Assembly (NCBI GenBank): GCA_020199775.1
Contig: JAIVJZ010000056.1
Span: forward strand, 62,001-126,000
DNA length: 64,000 bases
From: Acidobacteriota bacterium
GTDB taxonomy: Bacteria > Acidobacteriota > Blastocatellia > Pyrinomonadales > Pyrinomonadaceae
Direction of reading: 5' to 3'
Shown here: positions 41,824 through 51,635 of the stretch, piece after piece
How positions within the stretch are numbered: the first letter of the stretch is position 1
Layout: each line of letters starts with the position of its first letter
Translations under genes and position numbers: made by a program
Notes under the pieces: model-generated
Told to the model about the DNA's origin: nothing
The model's input: only the letters and a program-made list of their open reading frames with translations
The model's database searches: none

Positions 41824-42219
41824 ATGACGGAGAACATTGAGACGGGTGTGGTGGCGGCGGCCGGGAAAATCGAGAAGCGGACGTACGTCGTCGGCGAGCG
41901 TGTGGAGAAACTCTGCACGAAGTGTGAAGTCGAGCGCGGCCACGTCGTCGCGTCCGTCACGAAGCGCGGGCAAGTATCGCGCGTGACGTGCCCTATCTGC
42001 CAGACGCGCAGTTCGTTCAAGAGCGGCGTCAAAATGTCCGGCGGTCGCGCGTCGCAGGCCGGTGCGCCTTACGACCCCACACGCCAGTATCGCGCGGGAC
42101 AGACGTTGGTGCATCCGGCTTTCGGCCTCGGCGAAGTGACGGCCTTAGTCGAGCCGCAGAAGATCGACGTGCTTTTCGCCGACCGCATGCGCCGGATGAT
42201 TCACGGCCGCTCCTCCTGA
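41824..42219 (+). CDS. zinc-ribbon protein with C-terminal HPxFG domain (paralogue 1)
   Basis: 131 residues. The N-terminal part has two Cys pairs (LCTKCEVERGH and CPICQTRSS) forming a probable zinc ribbon. A variable Ser/Gly/Pro linker leads to a C-terminal domain reading YRAGQTLVHPAFGLGEVTAL then KIDVLFADRMRRMIHG. The same layout occurs in the gene at 63377. The HPxFGxG-V ... KIDVxF pattern resembles the short beta-barrel seen at the N terminus of CarD-like or UvrD-tail proteins, which bind RNA polymerase; this is only a likeness. Function unknown. Confidence 0.8.
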   Translation: MTENIETGVVAAAGKIEKRTYVVGERVEKLCTKCEVERGHVVASVTKRGQVSRVTCPICQTRSSFKSGVKMSGGRASQAGAPYDPTRQYRAGQTLVHPAFGLGEVTALVEPQKIDVLFADRMRRMIHGRSS

Positions 42220-42288
42220 GTGAATGCATGTGACGCGGGCTGCCTGCGTGTCAGTATCTAAGTTAAGTAAGGGCGGGAGAAGTTTATC

Positions 42289-42328
42289 AGCCCCGCCGGG
42301 GACGGCAGCGCGTCGCCCCGGCGGGGCT
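42289..42328. terminator. GC-rich bidirectional hairpin
   Basis: A 13-bp stem AGCCCCGCCGGGG/CCCCGGCGGGGCT with a 13-nt loop lies between the convergent zinc-ribbon and receiver genes. The T/A tracts beside it are weak. Confidence 0.6.
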
Positions 42329-42753
42329 TAATCTTCCGTCGCGCCTGTGGCGGAGCGCAACGCGTCGCCCGCGCCGGGGCGTCCTTCGGCCACGACACGC
42401 TCGACCATCTCTTTGAACAGGTCGAGATTAATGATCGGCTTCGTCCAGTGTTCGTCGCAACCGGCGCGAAGCGAGCGTTCATGGTCGCCGCGCATGGCGT
42501 GGGCGGTGAGTGCGATGATCGGTGTTTGGTCGAACGTCGAATCGGAGCGCGGTCGCCGGGTTGATTCCAGGCCGTCTATCTTGCCCGCCAGACTCAAGTC
42601 CATCAAGATCGCATCGGGGCGCAACAGTTTCGCTTGCGCGAGGCCGTCTTCGCCGGTGACTGCTTCGTGGAGTTTGTGCCCTCCCATCTCCAGCACCATG
42701 CGGATCAGGTCGCGTATGTCGCGGTCGTCTTCAACCACCAGTATTTTTGCCAT
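42328..42753 (-). CDS. single-domain response regulator (CheY-like)
   Basis: 141 residues: a receiver domain with the acidic pair EDD at 8-10, phosphoacceptor Asp52 in ILMDLSLAG, the conserved Thr in IIALTAHAM and Lys in HWTKPI. A short tail follows, without an output domain. It would act by protein interaction after phosphorylation by a separate kinase. No kinase gene is adjacent. A similar receiver C terminus is found at the right edge of the window. Confidence 0.93.
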   Translation of the reverse strand: MAKILVVEDDRDIRDLIRMVLEMGGHKLHEAVTGEDGLAQAKLLRPDAILMDLSLAGKIDGLESTRRPRSDSTFDQTPIIALTAHAMRGDHERSLRAGCDEHWTKPIINLDLFKEMVERVVAEGRPGAGDALRSATGATED

Positions 42754-42989
42754 TCAAGAATTCAACTCCGATTTCTTCGGGGCTTTCACGCAAACGCAAT
42801 TCAAGACGGGGCATGAGCAGATTCGCCTTTGCGGCTGCCGCCGCAAGAACGATTCGTTCACTCTCGACAGGTCGCCGGGCTGTTTTGTGAAACTTTACCT
42901 TATTATTTTTATAACAAATAGTTGGTGAGGCGTCTACGGCGAAGGACGAATACGACGGCGGCAATTTCACGCGTCTCATTTCTGGCGCA

Positions 42990-43030
42990 CAAAAAGGACG
43001 CGGAGGCCGTCGTTTCCTCCGCGTCCCTTT
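42990..43030 (-). terminator. rho-independent terminator
   Basis: The stem GGACGCGGAGG/CCTCCGCGTCC is followed on the minus strand by T5, about 70 nt after the stop of the gene at 43101. Confidence 0.8.
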
Positions 43031-43100
43031 CAGTCTCTCCCCGCCGGGTGGGAAGGGATTCTTTGTCGCGCCCGCGCCGCTTCCTGACTGAACGGTCGCC

Positions 43101-44498
43101 TTACTTAGTCGCCGCCGCCGCGCGCACGGCCGCAGCCGCTTGTCCGGCGAGTTGCGAGATGATGTCGTCGCCGTCGGACTTCGCCTTGGCCTTGAGCGTG
43201 TTGGCGACGACCGAATCCGCGCCGCGTTGCAGTTTGTATTCGAGCGTCAACTCGTCTTTGGCCTTCAGCGAACCCGCCACGCCTCCCTGCCTGTTGCCTT
43301 CGACGGGAGCGACGACGCCGCCCGCCGCGATGGCCGCGGACTTCTTGAGGAAACCGCCGAAGCCGCCGCCGCCGCCCTTCTTATGCACAACCGTGCTGTA
43401 GAGAACGTAGTCGCACTCCTTCTCCCTCGCTTCCGACTCGACGCCCTGCGTCTGCTGCGCTTCGAGCGCGACGACTTCAAGGGTTGAGCCGTTCAAATTA
43501 CTCACCAACATATTGCGCACCGCACCGGCCAACGCCGAAGCGTCGACGTAATCGGCCGCCGCGACGGTCTTCGTCAACGCCACCCCGACGCGTATTACGC
43601 CAGCCTTTTTCGCGCCCGTCGCCGAACCGGCTTTCACCGCGCCACTGCCGCCGCCGTCGGCCGCGTTGTCGTTAGCGGCGTCGTCGCGCGGGACGGACGC
43701 CATCGCCGCCGCGCCGTACATCTCGCGCACGTCGCTCACCTGCCGGTAATCGGCGGGCGGTTCGAAAAGCGCGTTGTCGAGAACGGCGTTGGCGATTTCC
43801 ACCACCTCCTGCGAGAAGGTGAACGACTCGTTGCCGTTTTCGTCGAACAGGGTCGTCGTCACCATGACGGGATAACCGGCCTTCGCCGTGCCGATCTGCT
43901 TCGTGCGATATTCGTCGCGGCAACCGCCCGGCGGCGCGGCCGAGGCGGCGTAGGCCGCGCCGCCCTGCATCTGGCAGTCGAGCACGAACTGCGCGTCAAT
44001 GTACCAGCCGTCGGTCTCCATCCGGCTGCGGCTGACATTGCAGGCGTCGGGCGACGATTCGGTGACGATGGAAGTCTTGATGCGGCGCGCCGTGTAGCCG
44101 AACATTTTCTTCCGCTCGCCCGTATCCGTGGTGGTGAAGGTTGAGGTCACGACGCCGCCGCGACGCGCCGGGGTCGCGGCGGCGGTCGTCTGCGCGGCGG
44201 CGGCGGTTGCGGCCGCGCCCGCCGCGTCCGTTTTCTGGTCGAACGGCGTTACGATGTAAGTCTTCGTCGGCACGCCGAGTTGGAGTTGTCTTCTCAGGTC
44301 GCACTGAAGGATCGACACGGAAGTTTCGTTCATTTCGGTGCGCTGGCGTTTGCCTTTGATGTAGACGGTTTGCTCGGAAACTTGCCCGCCCGAAGTGTTT
44401 TTGGTCTTGATCTTCACGTCGGCGCGCGCCACCGTCATAAAGCCTGCGCCGCAGCATAAAATGAAGGCGAGGCAGGCGTGTCGGAATAAATTTTTCAT
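43101..44498 (-). CDS. secreted protein of unknown function
   Basis: 465 residues from the ATG at 44498 (AAAGGAA upstream; an earlier in-frame start at 44585 lacks a ribosome site). A signal peptide (HACLAFILCCGAGFMTVARA) precedes DVKIKTKNTSGGQVSEQTVY, a start resembling DUF4412-type proteins. The middle contains CQMQGGAAYAASAAPPGGC and EEVVEIANAVL-like helical parts. The C-terminal part (about 315-465) has regular strands (GVIRVGVALTKTVAAADYVD, ECDYVLYSTVVHKKGGGGGF) that resemble CsgG/TolB-N-type lipoprotein assembly domains. The exact role is unknown. Confidence 0.78.
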   Translation of the reverse strand: MKNLFRHACLAFILCCGAGFMTVARADVKIKTKNTSGGQVSEQTVYIKGKRQRTEMNETSVSILQCDLRRQLQLGVPTKTYIVTPFDQKTDAAGAAATAAAAQTTAAATPARRGGVVTSTFTTTDTGERKKMFGYTARRIKTSIVTESSPDACNVSRSRMETDGWYIDAQFVLDCQMQGGAAYAASAAPPGGCRDEYRTKQIGTAKAGYPVMVTTTLFDENGNESFTFSQEVVEIANAVLDNALFEPPADYRQVSDVREMYGAAAMASVPRDDAANDNAADGGGSGAVKAGSATGAKKAGVIRVGVALTKTVAAADYVDASALAGAVRNMLVSNLNGSTLEVVALEAQQTQGVESEAREKECDYVLYSTVVHKKGGGGGFGGFLKKSAAIAAGGVVAPVEGNRQGGVAGSLKAKDELTLEYKLQRGADSVVANTLKAKAKSDGDDIISQLAGQAAAAVRAAAATK

Positions 44499-44754
44499 GT
44501 GGGCATTTCCTTTGGGTTGTGCTGGTGTTAGCGGACGGCGCAAGCAGACGCCAGACAAGTCGCCGCGCGCTTTTTTCGTCCCCATTATATTACGCGTAAA
44601 CGGATCGCAAAAAGGATCATCTTAAGATTCGGTTTTTCGCGCGTCGCCGGGGCGCGCGCGTTGATATGGTGCAGACTGTCGTTTATACTTTCACCCGGCG
44701 CGCATCGGCAAAAGAGTTGACAGTTGTTTAGCCGGAGATGTCGAAAATTCCCCT

Positions 44755-45327
44755 GTGACCACATCCTCCCCACATGACGTAACCCGTTTGCTCATCCAAT
44801 TGACGGATGGCAACAGGACTGTTTTGGACGACCTGCTGCCGCTCGTCTACGGCGAGTTGCGCAGTCTGGCCGCCAACTACCTGCGCCGCGAACGCTCCGC
44901 GCACACGCTGCAACCCACGGCCTTAGTCCACGAAGCCTATCTCCGGCTCATCGATCAGAGTCAGGTGAGGTGGCAAAATCGCGCGCACTTCTTCGGCGTC
45001 GCCGCGCAGATGATGCGCCGCATCCTCGTGGATCACGCGCGCGGCCACAAGGCCGAGAAGCGCGGTGGCGAAGTGCCCAAGCTCTCGCTCGACGAGAACG
45101 TGGACGTGACGGACGAACGAGCGACCGACCTCATCGCGCTCGACGACGCCCTGACCGCGCTCGCCGCCCTCGACGAGCAGAAGAGTCGCATCGTCGAACT
45201 CCGCTTCTTCGGCGGCCTGTCCGTGGAAGAGACGGCGGAAGTCTTGGGCGTCAGCGCGCCGACGGTCAAACGCCAGTGGCGCATGGCAAAGGCATGGCTC
45301 TACGGACAAGTGCAAAATCAGGGATGA
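44755..45327 (+). CDS. ECF sigma factor, Sig-70_X6 (TIGR02999) type
   Basis: 190 residues from a GTG at 44755. The sequence is characteristic: VTRLLIQLTDGNRTVLDDLL, LVYGELRSLAANYLRRERSA, HTLQPTALVHEAYLRLIDQS, then region 4 with IVELRFFGGLSVEETAEVLG. This subgroup is typical of Planctomycetes and Acidobacteriota and is very often encoded directly before a Ser/Thr kinase-TPR gene, as here. Its C-terminal codons and stop lie inside the left arm of palindrome I. Confidence 0.95.
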   Translation: MTTSSPHDVTRLLIQLTDGNRTVLDDLLPLVYGELRSLAANYLRRERSAHTLQPTALVHEAYLRLIDQSQVRWQNRAHFFGVAAQMMRRILVDHARGHKAEKRGGEVPKLSLDENVDVTDERATDLIALDDALTALAALDEQKSRIVELRFFGGLSVEETAEVLGVSAPTVKRQWRMAKAWLYGQVQNQG

Positions 45328-45408
45328 GGGCAGCAGGGTGAGGGATGAAATAAGAAAAGCACTTACTTGAATAATTCCCTTCATCCCTCACCCTGCTGCC
45401 CTCATCCC
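45321..45408. repeat. heptamer-built inverted repeat I, perfect 28-bp arms
   Basis: Arms 45321-45348 and 45381-45408 are exact reverse complements made of GGGATGA, GGGCAGC and AGGGTGA units; the loop is 32 nt. The left arm contains the sigma gene's stop codon, and the right arm ends 11 nt before the kinase start codon, so the ribosome site of the kinase lies next to the hairpin. Confidence 0.95.
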
Positions 45409-45419
45409 TTTTCATAGTT

Positions 45420-48400
45420 ATGACCCCCGAACGTTGGAAGCAAGTAGAAGAACTGTTTCAGGCCGCGCTTGATCTGCCCCGCGACGAACGCCCCAAATTC
45501 ATCGCGGAGGCCGGCGCGGACGACGACATGCTCCGCCAGCAGGTGGAGGCTCTCGTCGCGCAGTATGAAGAGGCGGGGGATTTCATCGAAGCACCCGCCT
45601 TCGCCGCCGGTGGTTTCAACCCCGGCAGCGCGGCTTTTCGCACCACGCAACCGAGCGATTTAGAGGACGACCCGATGGCGGGCACGCGCGTGGGCGCGTA
45701 CAAGATCGTGCGCGAGATCGGGCGCGGCGGCATGGGCGCGGTCTATCTGGCCGTGCGCGCCGACAGCGAATACCAGAAACGCGTCGCCATCAAACTCGTC
45801 AAGCGCGGCATGGACACCGACTTCATCCTGCGCCGTTTCCGTAACGAGCGACAGATTCTCGCCTCGCTCGACCACACCAACATCGCGCGCCTCCTCGACG
45901 GCGGCACGACCGACACCGGCCTGCCCTACTTCGTCATGGAGTACATCGAAGGGCAGCCGCTCTATCGTTATTGCGACGGCGAGAAACTGACCGTCCACGA
46001 GCGGCTCCGCCTCTTCGTCCAACTCTGCAACGCCGTCGCCTACGCGCACCAGAATCTCGTCGTCCACCGCGACATCAAGCCGTCGAACATCCTTATCTGC
46101 GCCGACGGCACGCCAAAGCTGCTCGACTTCGGCATCGCCAAACTCTTAAACCCCGAACTCTCGCCCGACACACTCACGCCGACGGCGACCGCCATGCGCC
46201 TGATGACGCCCGAATACGCCTCGCCCGAACAGGTGCGCGGCGAGGCGGCCACCCCGTCGAGCGACATCTATAGCATGGGCGTGCTGCTCTACGAGCTTTT
46301 GACCGGCCACCGCCCCTACCACTTCCCGAATCGCTCGCCGCACGAGATCGCGCGCGTCATCTGCGAGGAAGAACCGGAGCACCCGTCGCGCGTCGTCATG
46401 CGCCCCGAAGACATGATCCCGCTCGACGGCGCGGGGGGCGGCGAATCGACGACCACGCTCGAACTTCTCTGCAAGATGCGCGGCACGACCCTTGAGAACC
46501 TGCGCCGCGAGTTGGCGGGCGACCTCGACAACATCACTTTGAAAGCCCTGCGCAAAGAGCCGGGGCGTCGTTACGCGTCAATCGAACGCCTGCGCGACGA
46601 CATCGCGCATCACCTCGAAGGCCGCCCCGTCTCCGCGCCGTTCGTCTTCCCCGCGCTGTCGAAGAGTTCGCGCACGTCCGCGGGCGACGGCGGCGTGACG
46701 GGCGAGAAGACCCTCGCCGTGCTGCCCTTCAAACTGCTCAACATCCAGCGCACGGAAGAGACCGGCGAAAACTATCTCGGCATCGGGCTGGCCGACGCGC
46801 TCATCACGCGCCTGTCGAACGTGCGCCGCTTCAGCGTGCGCCCGACCAGTTCCGTGATCCGCTACGGCGGCGCGAACATCGGCGACCCGTTCGCCGCCGG
46901 GCACGAGCTCGGCGTCAGTTACGTCGTGGACGGGCGCATCCAGCGCGCGGGCGAACGCATCCGTATCACCGTCCAGTTGCTCAACGTCTACGACGGCGCG
47001 ACGATGTGGGCCGGTCAGTTCGACGAGAACTACACGGACGTGCTCAGTCTCGAAGACGTGATCTCGACGCAGGTGGCGGGCGCGCTCGTGCCGCAACTGA
47101 CGGGCGACGAGCGCGAGCAGTTGGCGAAGCGCGGCACGGACAACGCCGAGGCGTTTGAAGTTTACCTGCGCGGCCGCTACCACTGGAACACCTTCAACGA
47201 AGAGGGCTTCGCCAAGGCCATCACCTGTTACTACCGCGCCATCGCCCTCGACCCCGACTACGCCGCCGCCTACACCGGCATCGCCGACTACTACAACTGG
47301 ATCGGCATCTACGGCGTGATGCCGCCCGAAGAGTGTTCCGCCGCCGCCAAGGAGGCGGGCGCGCGCGCGCTCGAACTCGACGAGACGCTCCCGGACGCGC
47401 ACACCGCCTACGGCTTCGCCGTCCATACGCACGACTTCGACTGGGACACCCCCATCGCGCACTACCAGCGCGCGCTCGAACTCAACCCCCATCACGCGAC
47501 CACGCACCTCTGGCACGGCACGCAACTCATCATGGAGGGCAACTTCGACTCGGGGCTGCCGCTCGTGCGCCGCGCGCTCGAACTCGACCCGCTCACGCTC
47601 TTCAACCAGCACATGATCGGCTTCTGCCTGTTCTACGCGCGCCGCTATCAGGAGAGCCTCGAACTCTACCGCGAGATGGTCGAAACGGCTTCGATGCACG
47701 GCCTCGGCTACTTCGGCTACAGTTGGGTGCTCGGGCAGATGGGGCGGCACCAAGAGGCGATTGACGCGGCCGTCAAGGCCATCGAATTTTCCGGCCCCAG
47801 CCCGTTCATCACGGCGACGCTCGGCTCGGCCTACGCCGCGGCCGGGCGGACGGAGGAAGCGCGCCGCGTCCTCGGCGAGTTGGAAGAGTTGGCGGCGAAG
47901 CGTTACGTCTCGCCCTATTATCTCTCTATCGTCTACACGCAACTCGGCGACCACGAGCGCGCCCTCGCCCTGCTCGAACAGAGTTTCGCCGACCGCGAGG
48001 CGTGGATCGTGTGGCTCGGCGTCCAGCCGCAGTTCGACCGCTTGCGCCCCGACCCGCGCTTCGCGGAACTTGTGAGCCGCACGAAGAATCCCGGCCTCGC
48101 GCGTCTCGGCGGCAACTCGTCGCGCCCCGCGCCGCGCGCGCTCTTCGGTCAGAGCAACAGCGCGGAGATCGCGCGCAACGCCGCGCTGCATCTCAGCGAC
48201 AACGAGGAGGCGCGCCAACTTTACGTCGCCGGACATTACTTCTCCACGCGGCGCACCGCCGACGGCCTGCGACAGGCAATCGGGCGATTCGAGCGCGCCG
48301 TCGAACTCGACCCCTCGTTCGCCATCGCCTATGCCGAACTCGCCGATTGCTACGCGCTCCTCAACTGGTACGTCGAGCCGCCGCCGCCCGACGCCTTCGA

Positions 48401-51400
48401 GCGGGCGCGGGCGGCCGCGATCAAGGCCGTGGCGGCCGACCCGAATCTGGCCGAGGCGCACGCTTCGCTCGGCTACATCAAGCTGCATTACGACCGCGAC
48501 TGGAAGGGCGCGGAAGCCGAGTTTCGCCGCGCCATCGAACTGCGCCCCGGCAACGCGCTCGCGCACCGCTGGTACGCCTTCAACTTGGCGGCCGTCGGGC
48601 GGCACGACGAAGCCCTCACGGAGATCAAACGCGCGCAGCAGATTTCGCCCGAGTCGCCCGTCATCGCCACGGCCGTCGCCAACGTCTTCTTTCTCGCGCG
48701 CCGCTTCGACGAGGCCATCGCGCAGTGCCGCCGCGCGCTCGAACTCGACCCCGGCTCGGTCGCCGCGCACGTCATCCTGCGCTGGGCTTACGAGCACTTG
48801 GGGCTGCGCGAAGACGCGCTCACGACCTACGAGCAGGAGAGCGTCTTCGCGGGCGACACGCCGACCACACGCCTCAAAGAGGCTCACGTCTTGGCGGCCT
48901 GCGGGCGCAATGACGAGGCCGCCAAAGTGCTCCGCGAGTTGCTCGCGCGCCGCGCAGAGCAGTGGGTCACGGCCTACGAGATCGCCGTCATCTATTCGCT
49001 CCTGAATGATCGCGACAACGCCTTCCGCTGGCTCGCCGAGGCCGAGCGCGAACACGCCGTCGGGTTCACCTTCGCGGCCGTCGATCCGCACCTCGATAAT
49101 CTGCACGCCGACCCGCGCTTCGCGCAGATGCTCGGCCGCATGAAGAACCCGCTCGCCGCGCGCTACGAGAGCGAGGCCGCCACCAGAATCGCGAGAAACA
49201 CAGACCCGCACCTCTCAACCCTGCCGACGCTGGAGTTGCCCGGCGGCGGCGGCAACAACGGCAATCGCGCCGCCGCAGCGGGGCGGACGGCGGCGGCGGG
49301 CGTCGCGCCCAAACGTCTCCCGTGGCGCGTCGCCGTCGGCGCGTTGCTAGTCTTGCTCGTAGTGGTCGGCGCGGGCGCGTTCTTATACGACCGGCGTTCG
49401 GGCAAGACGGGCGCGGCCGCCAACGCGAACCCCTTGAGGCTCACCACCGAGATCGCTCACGACTGGCATCCCGACTATTCGCCCGACGGCTCGCGCATCG
49501 CCTTCGCCAGCAACCGCGACGGCGCGACCGAAATTTACGTGATGAACGCCGACGGCTCGGGCGTGCGCCGCCTGACTTTCAACACGACCGAAGACGACTG
49601 CCCCGCGTGGTCGCACGACGGTCAGAAGATCGCTTTCCAGAGCCGGCGCGACGGCCAGATGGAAGTCTACGTGATGGACGCCGACGGCTCGAACCAGCGC
49701 AACCTCACGAACGCTCCCGGCGAGGACACGCGCCCCGCCTGGTCGCCCGACGACCGGCGCATCGCTTACGGCAGCAACACGCTCGACGCGCCCACGAACT
49801 ATGAAATCTTCACCATGCGCGCCGACGGCTCGGACAAAATTAAACTGACCGACAACAGTAGCTTCGACAGCGACGCCGCGTGGTCGCCCGACGGCCGGAA
49901 GATCGCTTTCACCAGCGCGCGCGACGGCAAGTCTTACGAGATTTACGTGATGAACGCCGACGGCTCGGATGTGCGCAACCTGACGAACCACCCCGGCGAC
50001 GACGCGAAGCCCGTGTGGTCACCGGACGGCAAACACATCAGCTTCGCGGGCAACCGCCCGAACAAGACCGACTTCCCCGCCGTCTACGTGATGGACGCCG
50101 ACGGCCGCGACCAGCGGCTCATCACCGCCGCGCGCACCTTCGACGACGAACCGGCGTGGTCTGCCGACGGCCGCCGCCTCGCCTTCCAAACGCAGCGCGA
50201 CGGCAACTTTGACATCTACCTCGCCGACGCCTTCCCCGAACTGCCCGCCGTCGCCGCCTCCGGCGATAAGAAGATGCGCTCGCTCGCCGTGCTCCCCTTC
50301 TCCACCGTCGGCGCGCAGGGCGACGAGCAATATCTCGGCGTCGGCATCGCCGACGAGTTGACGAACAAGTTGGGCGAGTTGGACGAGATCACGCTGCGCA
50401 CTTCGGGCGCGGTGCGCCGCTATCTGGCGTCGAACAAGAGCGCGGTCGAGGCGGGGCGCGAATTGAAAGTTGACTACGTGCTCGGCGGGTGGGTCGAGCG
50501 CGTCGGCGAACGCGTGCAGACCGCGCTCGAACTGACCGAAGTCGCGGGCGGGCGCGTGCTGTGGGCGGAGCGATTCAACGAGCGTTTCACCGACATCTCC
50601 ACGCTGCAAACCTCGATCTCGGAACGCGTCGTGCGCGCCCTCAGCCTCCAACTGACCGGCGACGAGCGCGAGCGTCTCGCCAAGCACTACACCGAGAACA
50701 GCGAGGCGCAGCAACTCTATCTGGCCGGCCGTTACCACTGGGGCAAACGCACGCCCGAAGGCTTGCGCCAAGCCATCGCCAACTTCGAGCAGGCCATCGC
50801 CAAGGATTCGCAATTCGCGCTCGCCTACGCCGGTCTCGCCGATTGCTACGCGCTGCAAAACTGGTATCTCGAACCGCCGCCGCCCGACGCCTTCGCGCGC
50901 GCCAAGCAGGCGGCCGAGCGCGCCGTCGCCCTCGACGACTCGCTGGCCGAAGCTCACGTCTCGCTCGCCAACGCCAAGTTCCACTACGACCGCGACTGGC
51001 AGGGCGCGGCCGCCGAGTTTCGCCGCGCCATCAGCCTGAACCCGAACTACCCGACCGCACACCACTGGTACGCCTTCAACCTCTCCGCCATGGAGCGGCA
51101 CGACGACGCGCTCGCCGAGATCAAACGCGCGGAGGAACTCGACCCGCGCTCGGCCGTCATCGCCACGGCCGTCGCCAACGTCCTCTTCCACGCGCGCCGC
51201 TTCGACGAGGCCATCGAACAGTGTCGCAAGGCTCTCGCCATGGATCCCGGTTCGCTCCCCGCGCACATCGTCCTGCGTTGGAATTATGAGAAGAAAGGAA
51301 TGACCGAAGAGGCTTTCCGCATCTACGAAAAAGAGCGCGCCTTCGCCGGCGATACGCCGACGACGCGCGCGAAACTGGCACACGTCTTAGCCGCCGGCGG

Positions 51401-51635
51401 TCGCGCCGACGAGTCGCGCCGGATACTGCTGGAACTCGTCGCGCGCCGCAAGCAACAGTGGGTCACGGCCTACGAGATCGCCGTCGTCTATGCGCTGCTC
51501 GGCGACCACGACAACGCCTTCGAGTGGCTTGACCGGGCTGAGAAAGAACACGCCGTCGGCTACACTTACCTGCGCGTCGATCCGCGCCTCGACAACTTAC
51601 GCGGCGACCCGCGCTACGCCAAGCTGCTGCGTTGA
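45420..51635 (+). CDS. giant Ser/Thr protein kinase with TolB-like, TPR and PD40 modules
   Basis: 2071 residues. Order: short helical N terminus; Hanks-type kinase (about 92-400, GRGGMGAVY at 100, HRDIKPSN at 216, DFGIAK at 235); TolB-like domain 1 (about 428-555, TLAVLPFKLLN); TPR block 1 (570-893); TPR block 2 (913-1243). Next come one membrane helix (about 1301-1323, VAVGALLVLLVVVGAGAFLY), five to six PD40/TolB beta-propeller repeats (about 1337-1603, DWHPDYSPDGSRIAFASNRD and similar), TolB-like domain 2 (from 1617) and TPR block 3 (1760-2071). Blocks 2 and 3 are clearly duplicated. The kinase and blocks 1-2 should be cytoplasmic and the propeller with block 3 outside. The preceding sigma factor is its likely partner. 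All kinase residues are intact. Confidence 0.94.
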   Translation: MTPERWKQVEELFQAALDLPRDERPKFIAEAGADDDMLRQQVEALVAQYEEAGDFIEAPAFAAGGFNPGSAAFRTTQPSDLEDDPMAGTRVGAYKIVREIGRGGMGAVYLAVRADSEYQKRVAIKLVKRGMDTDFILRRFRNERQILASLDHTNIARLLDGGTTDTGLPYFVMEYIEGQPLYRYCDGEKLTVHERLRLFVQLCNAVAYAHQNLVVHRDIKPSNILICADGTPKLLDFGIAKLLNPELSPDTLTPTATAMRLMTPEYASPEQVRGEAATPSSDIYSMGVLLYELLTGHRPYHFPNRSPHEIARVICEEEPEHPSRVVMRPEDMIPLDGAGGGESTTTLELLCKMRGTTLENLRRELAGDLDNITLKALRKEPGRRYASIERLRDDIAHHLEGRPVSAPFVFPALSKSSRTSAGDGGVTGEKTLAVLPFKLLNIQRTEETGENYLGIGLADALITRLSNVRRFSVRPTSSVIRYGGANIGDPFAAGHELGVSYVVDGRIQRAGERIRITVQLLNVYDGATMWAGQFDENYTDVLSLEDVISTQVAGALVPQLTGDEREQLAKRGTDNAEAFEVYLRGRYHWNTFNEEGFAKAITCYYRAIALDPDYAAAYTGIADYYNWIGIYGVMPPEECSAAAKEAGARALELDETLPDAHTAYGFAVHTHDFDWDTPIAHYQRALELNPHHATTHLWHGTQLIMEGNFDSGLPLVRRALELDPLTLFNQHMIGFCLFYARRYQESLELYREMVETASMHGLGYFGYSWVLGQMGRHQEAIDAAVKAIEFSGPSPFITATLGSAYAAAGRTEEARRVLGELEELAAKRYVSPYYLSIVYTQLGDHERALALLEQSFADREAWIVWLGVQPQFDRLRPDPRFAELVSRTKNPGLARLGGNSSRPAPRALFGQSNSAEIARNAALHLSDNEEARQLYVAGHYFSTRRTADGLRQAIGRFERAVELDPSFAIAYAELADCYALLNWYVEPPPPDAFERARAAAIKAVAADPNLAEAHASLGYIKLHYDRDWKGAEAEFRRAIELRPGNALAHRWYAFNLAAVGRHDEALTEIKRAQQISPESPVIATAVANVFFLARRFDEAIAQCRRALELDPGSVAAHVILRWAYEHLGLREDALTTYEQESVFAGDTPTTRLKEAHVLAACGRNDEAAKVLRELLARRAEQWVTAYEIAVIYSLLNDRDNAFRWLAEAEREHAVGFTFAAVDPHLDNLHADPRFAQMLGRMKNPLAARYESEAATRIARNTDPHLSTLPTLELPGGGGNNGNRAAAAGRTAAAGVAPKRLPWRVAVGALLVLLVVVGAGAFLYDRRSGKTGAAANANPLRLTTEIAHDWHPDYSPDGSRIAFASNRDGATEIYVMNADGSGVRRLTFNTTEDDCPAWSHDGQKIAFQSRRDGQMEVYVMDADGSNQRNLTNAPGEDTRPAWSPDDRRIAYGSNTLDAPTNYEIFTMRADGSDKIKLTDNSSFDSDAAWSPDGRKIAFTSARDGKSYEIYVMNADGSDVRNLTNHPGDDAKPVWSPDGKHISFAGNRPNKTDFPAVYVMDADGRDQRLITAARTFDDEPAWSADGRRLAFQTQRDGNFDIYLADAFPELPAVAASGDKKMRSLAVLPFSTVGAQGDEQYLGVGIADELTNKLGELDEITLRTSGAVRRYLASNKSAVEAGRELKVDYVLGGWVERVGERVQTALELTEVAGGRVLWAERFNERFTDISTLQTSISERVVRALSLQLTGDERERLAKHYTENSEAQQLYLAGRYHWGKRTPEGLRQAIANFEQAIAKDSQFALAYAGLADCYALQNWYLEPPPPDAFARAKQAAERAVALDDSLAEAHVSLANAKFHYDRDWQGAAAEFRRAISLNPNYPTAHHWYAFNLSAMERHDDALAEIKRAEELDPRSAVIATAVANVLFHARRFDEAIEQCRKALAMDPGSLPAHIVLRWNYEKKGMTEEAFRIYEKERAFAGDTPTTRAKLAHVLAAGGRADESRRILLELVARRKQQWVTAYEIAVVYALLGDHDNAFEWLDRAEKEHAVGYTYLRVDPRLDNLRGDPRYAKLLR

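Noticed and set aside
46578..49211. An 877-codon open frame antisense to the giant kinase
   Set aside because: GC-rich third positions of the kinase gene create it; the protein shows no domain, and both ends lie within the kinase.
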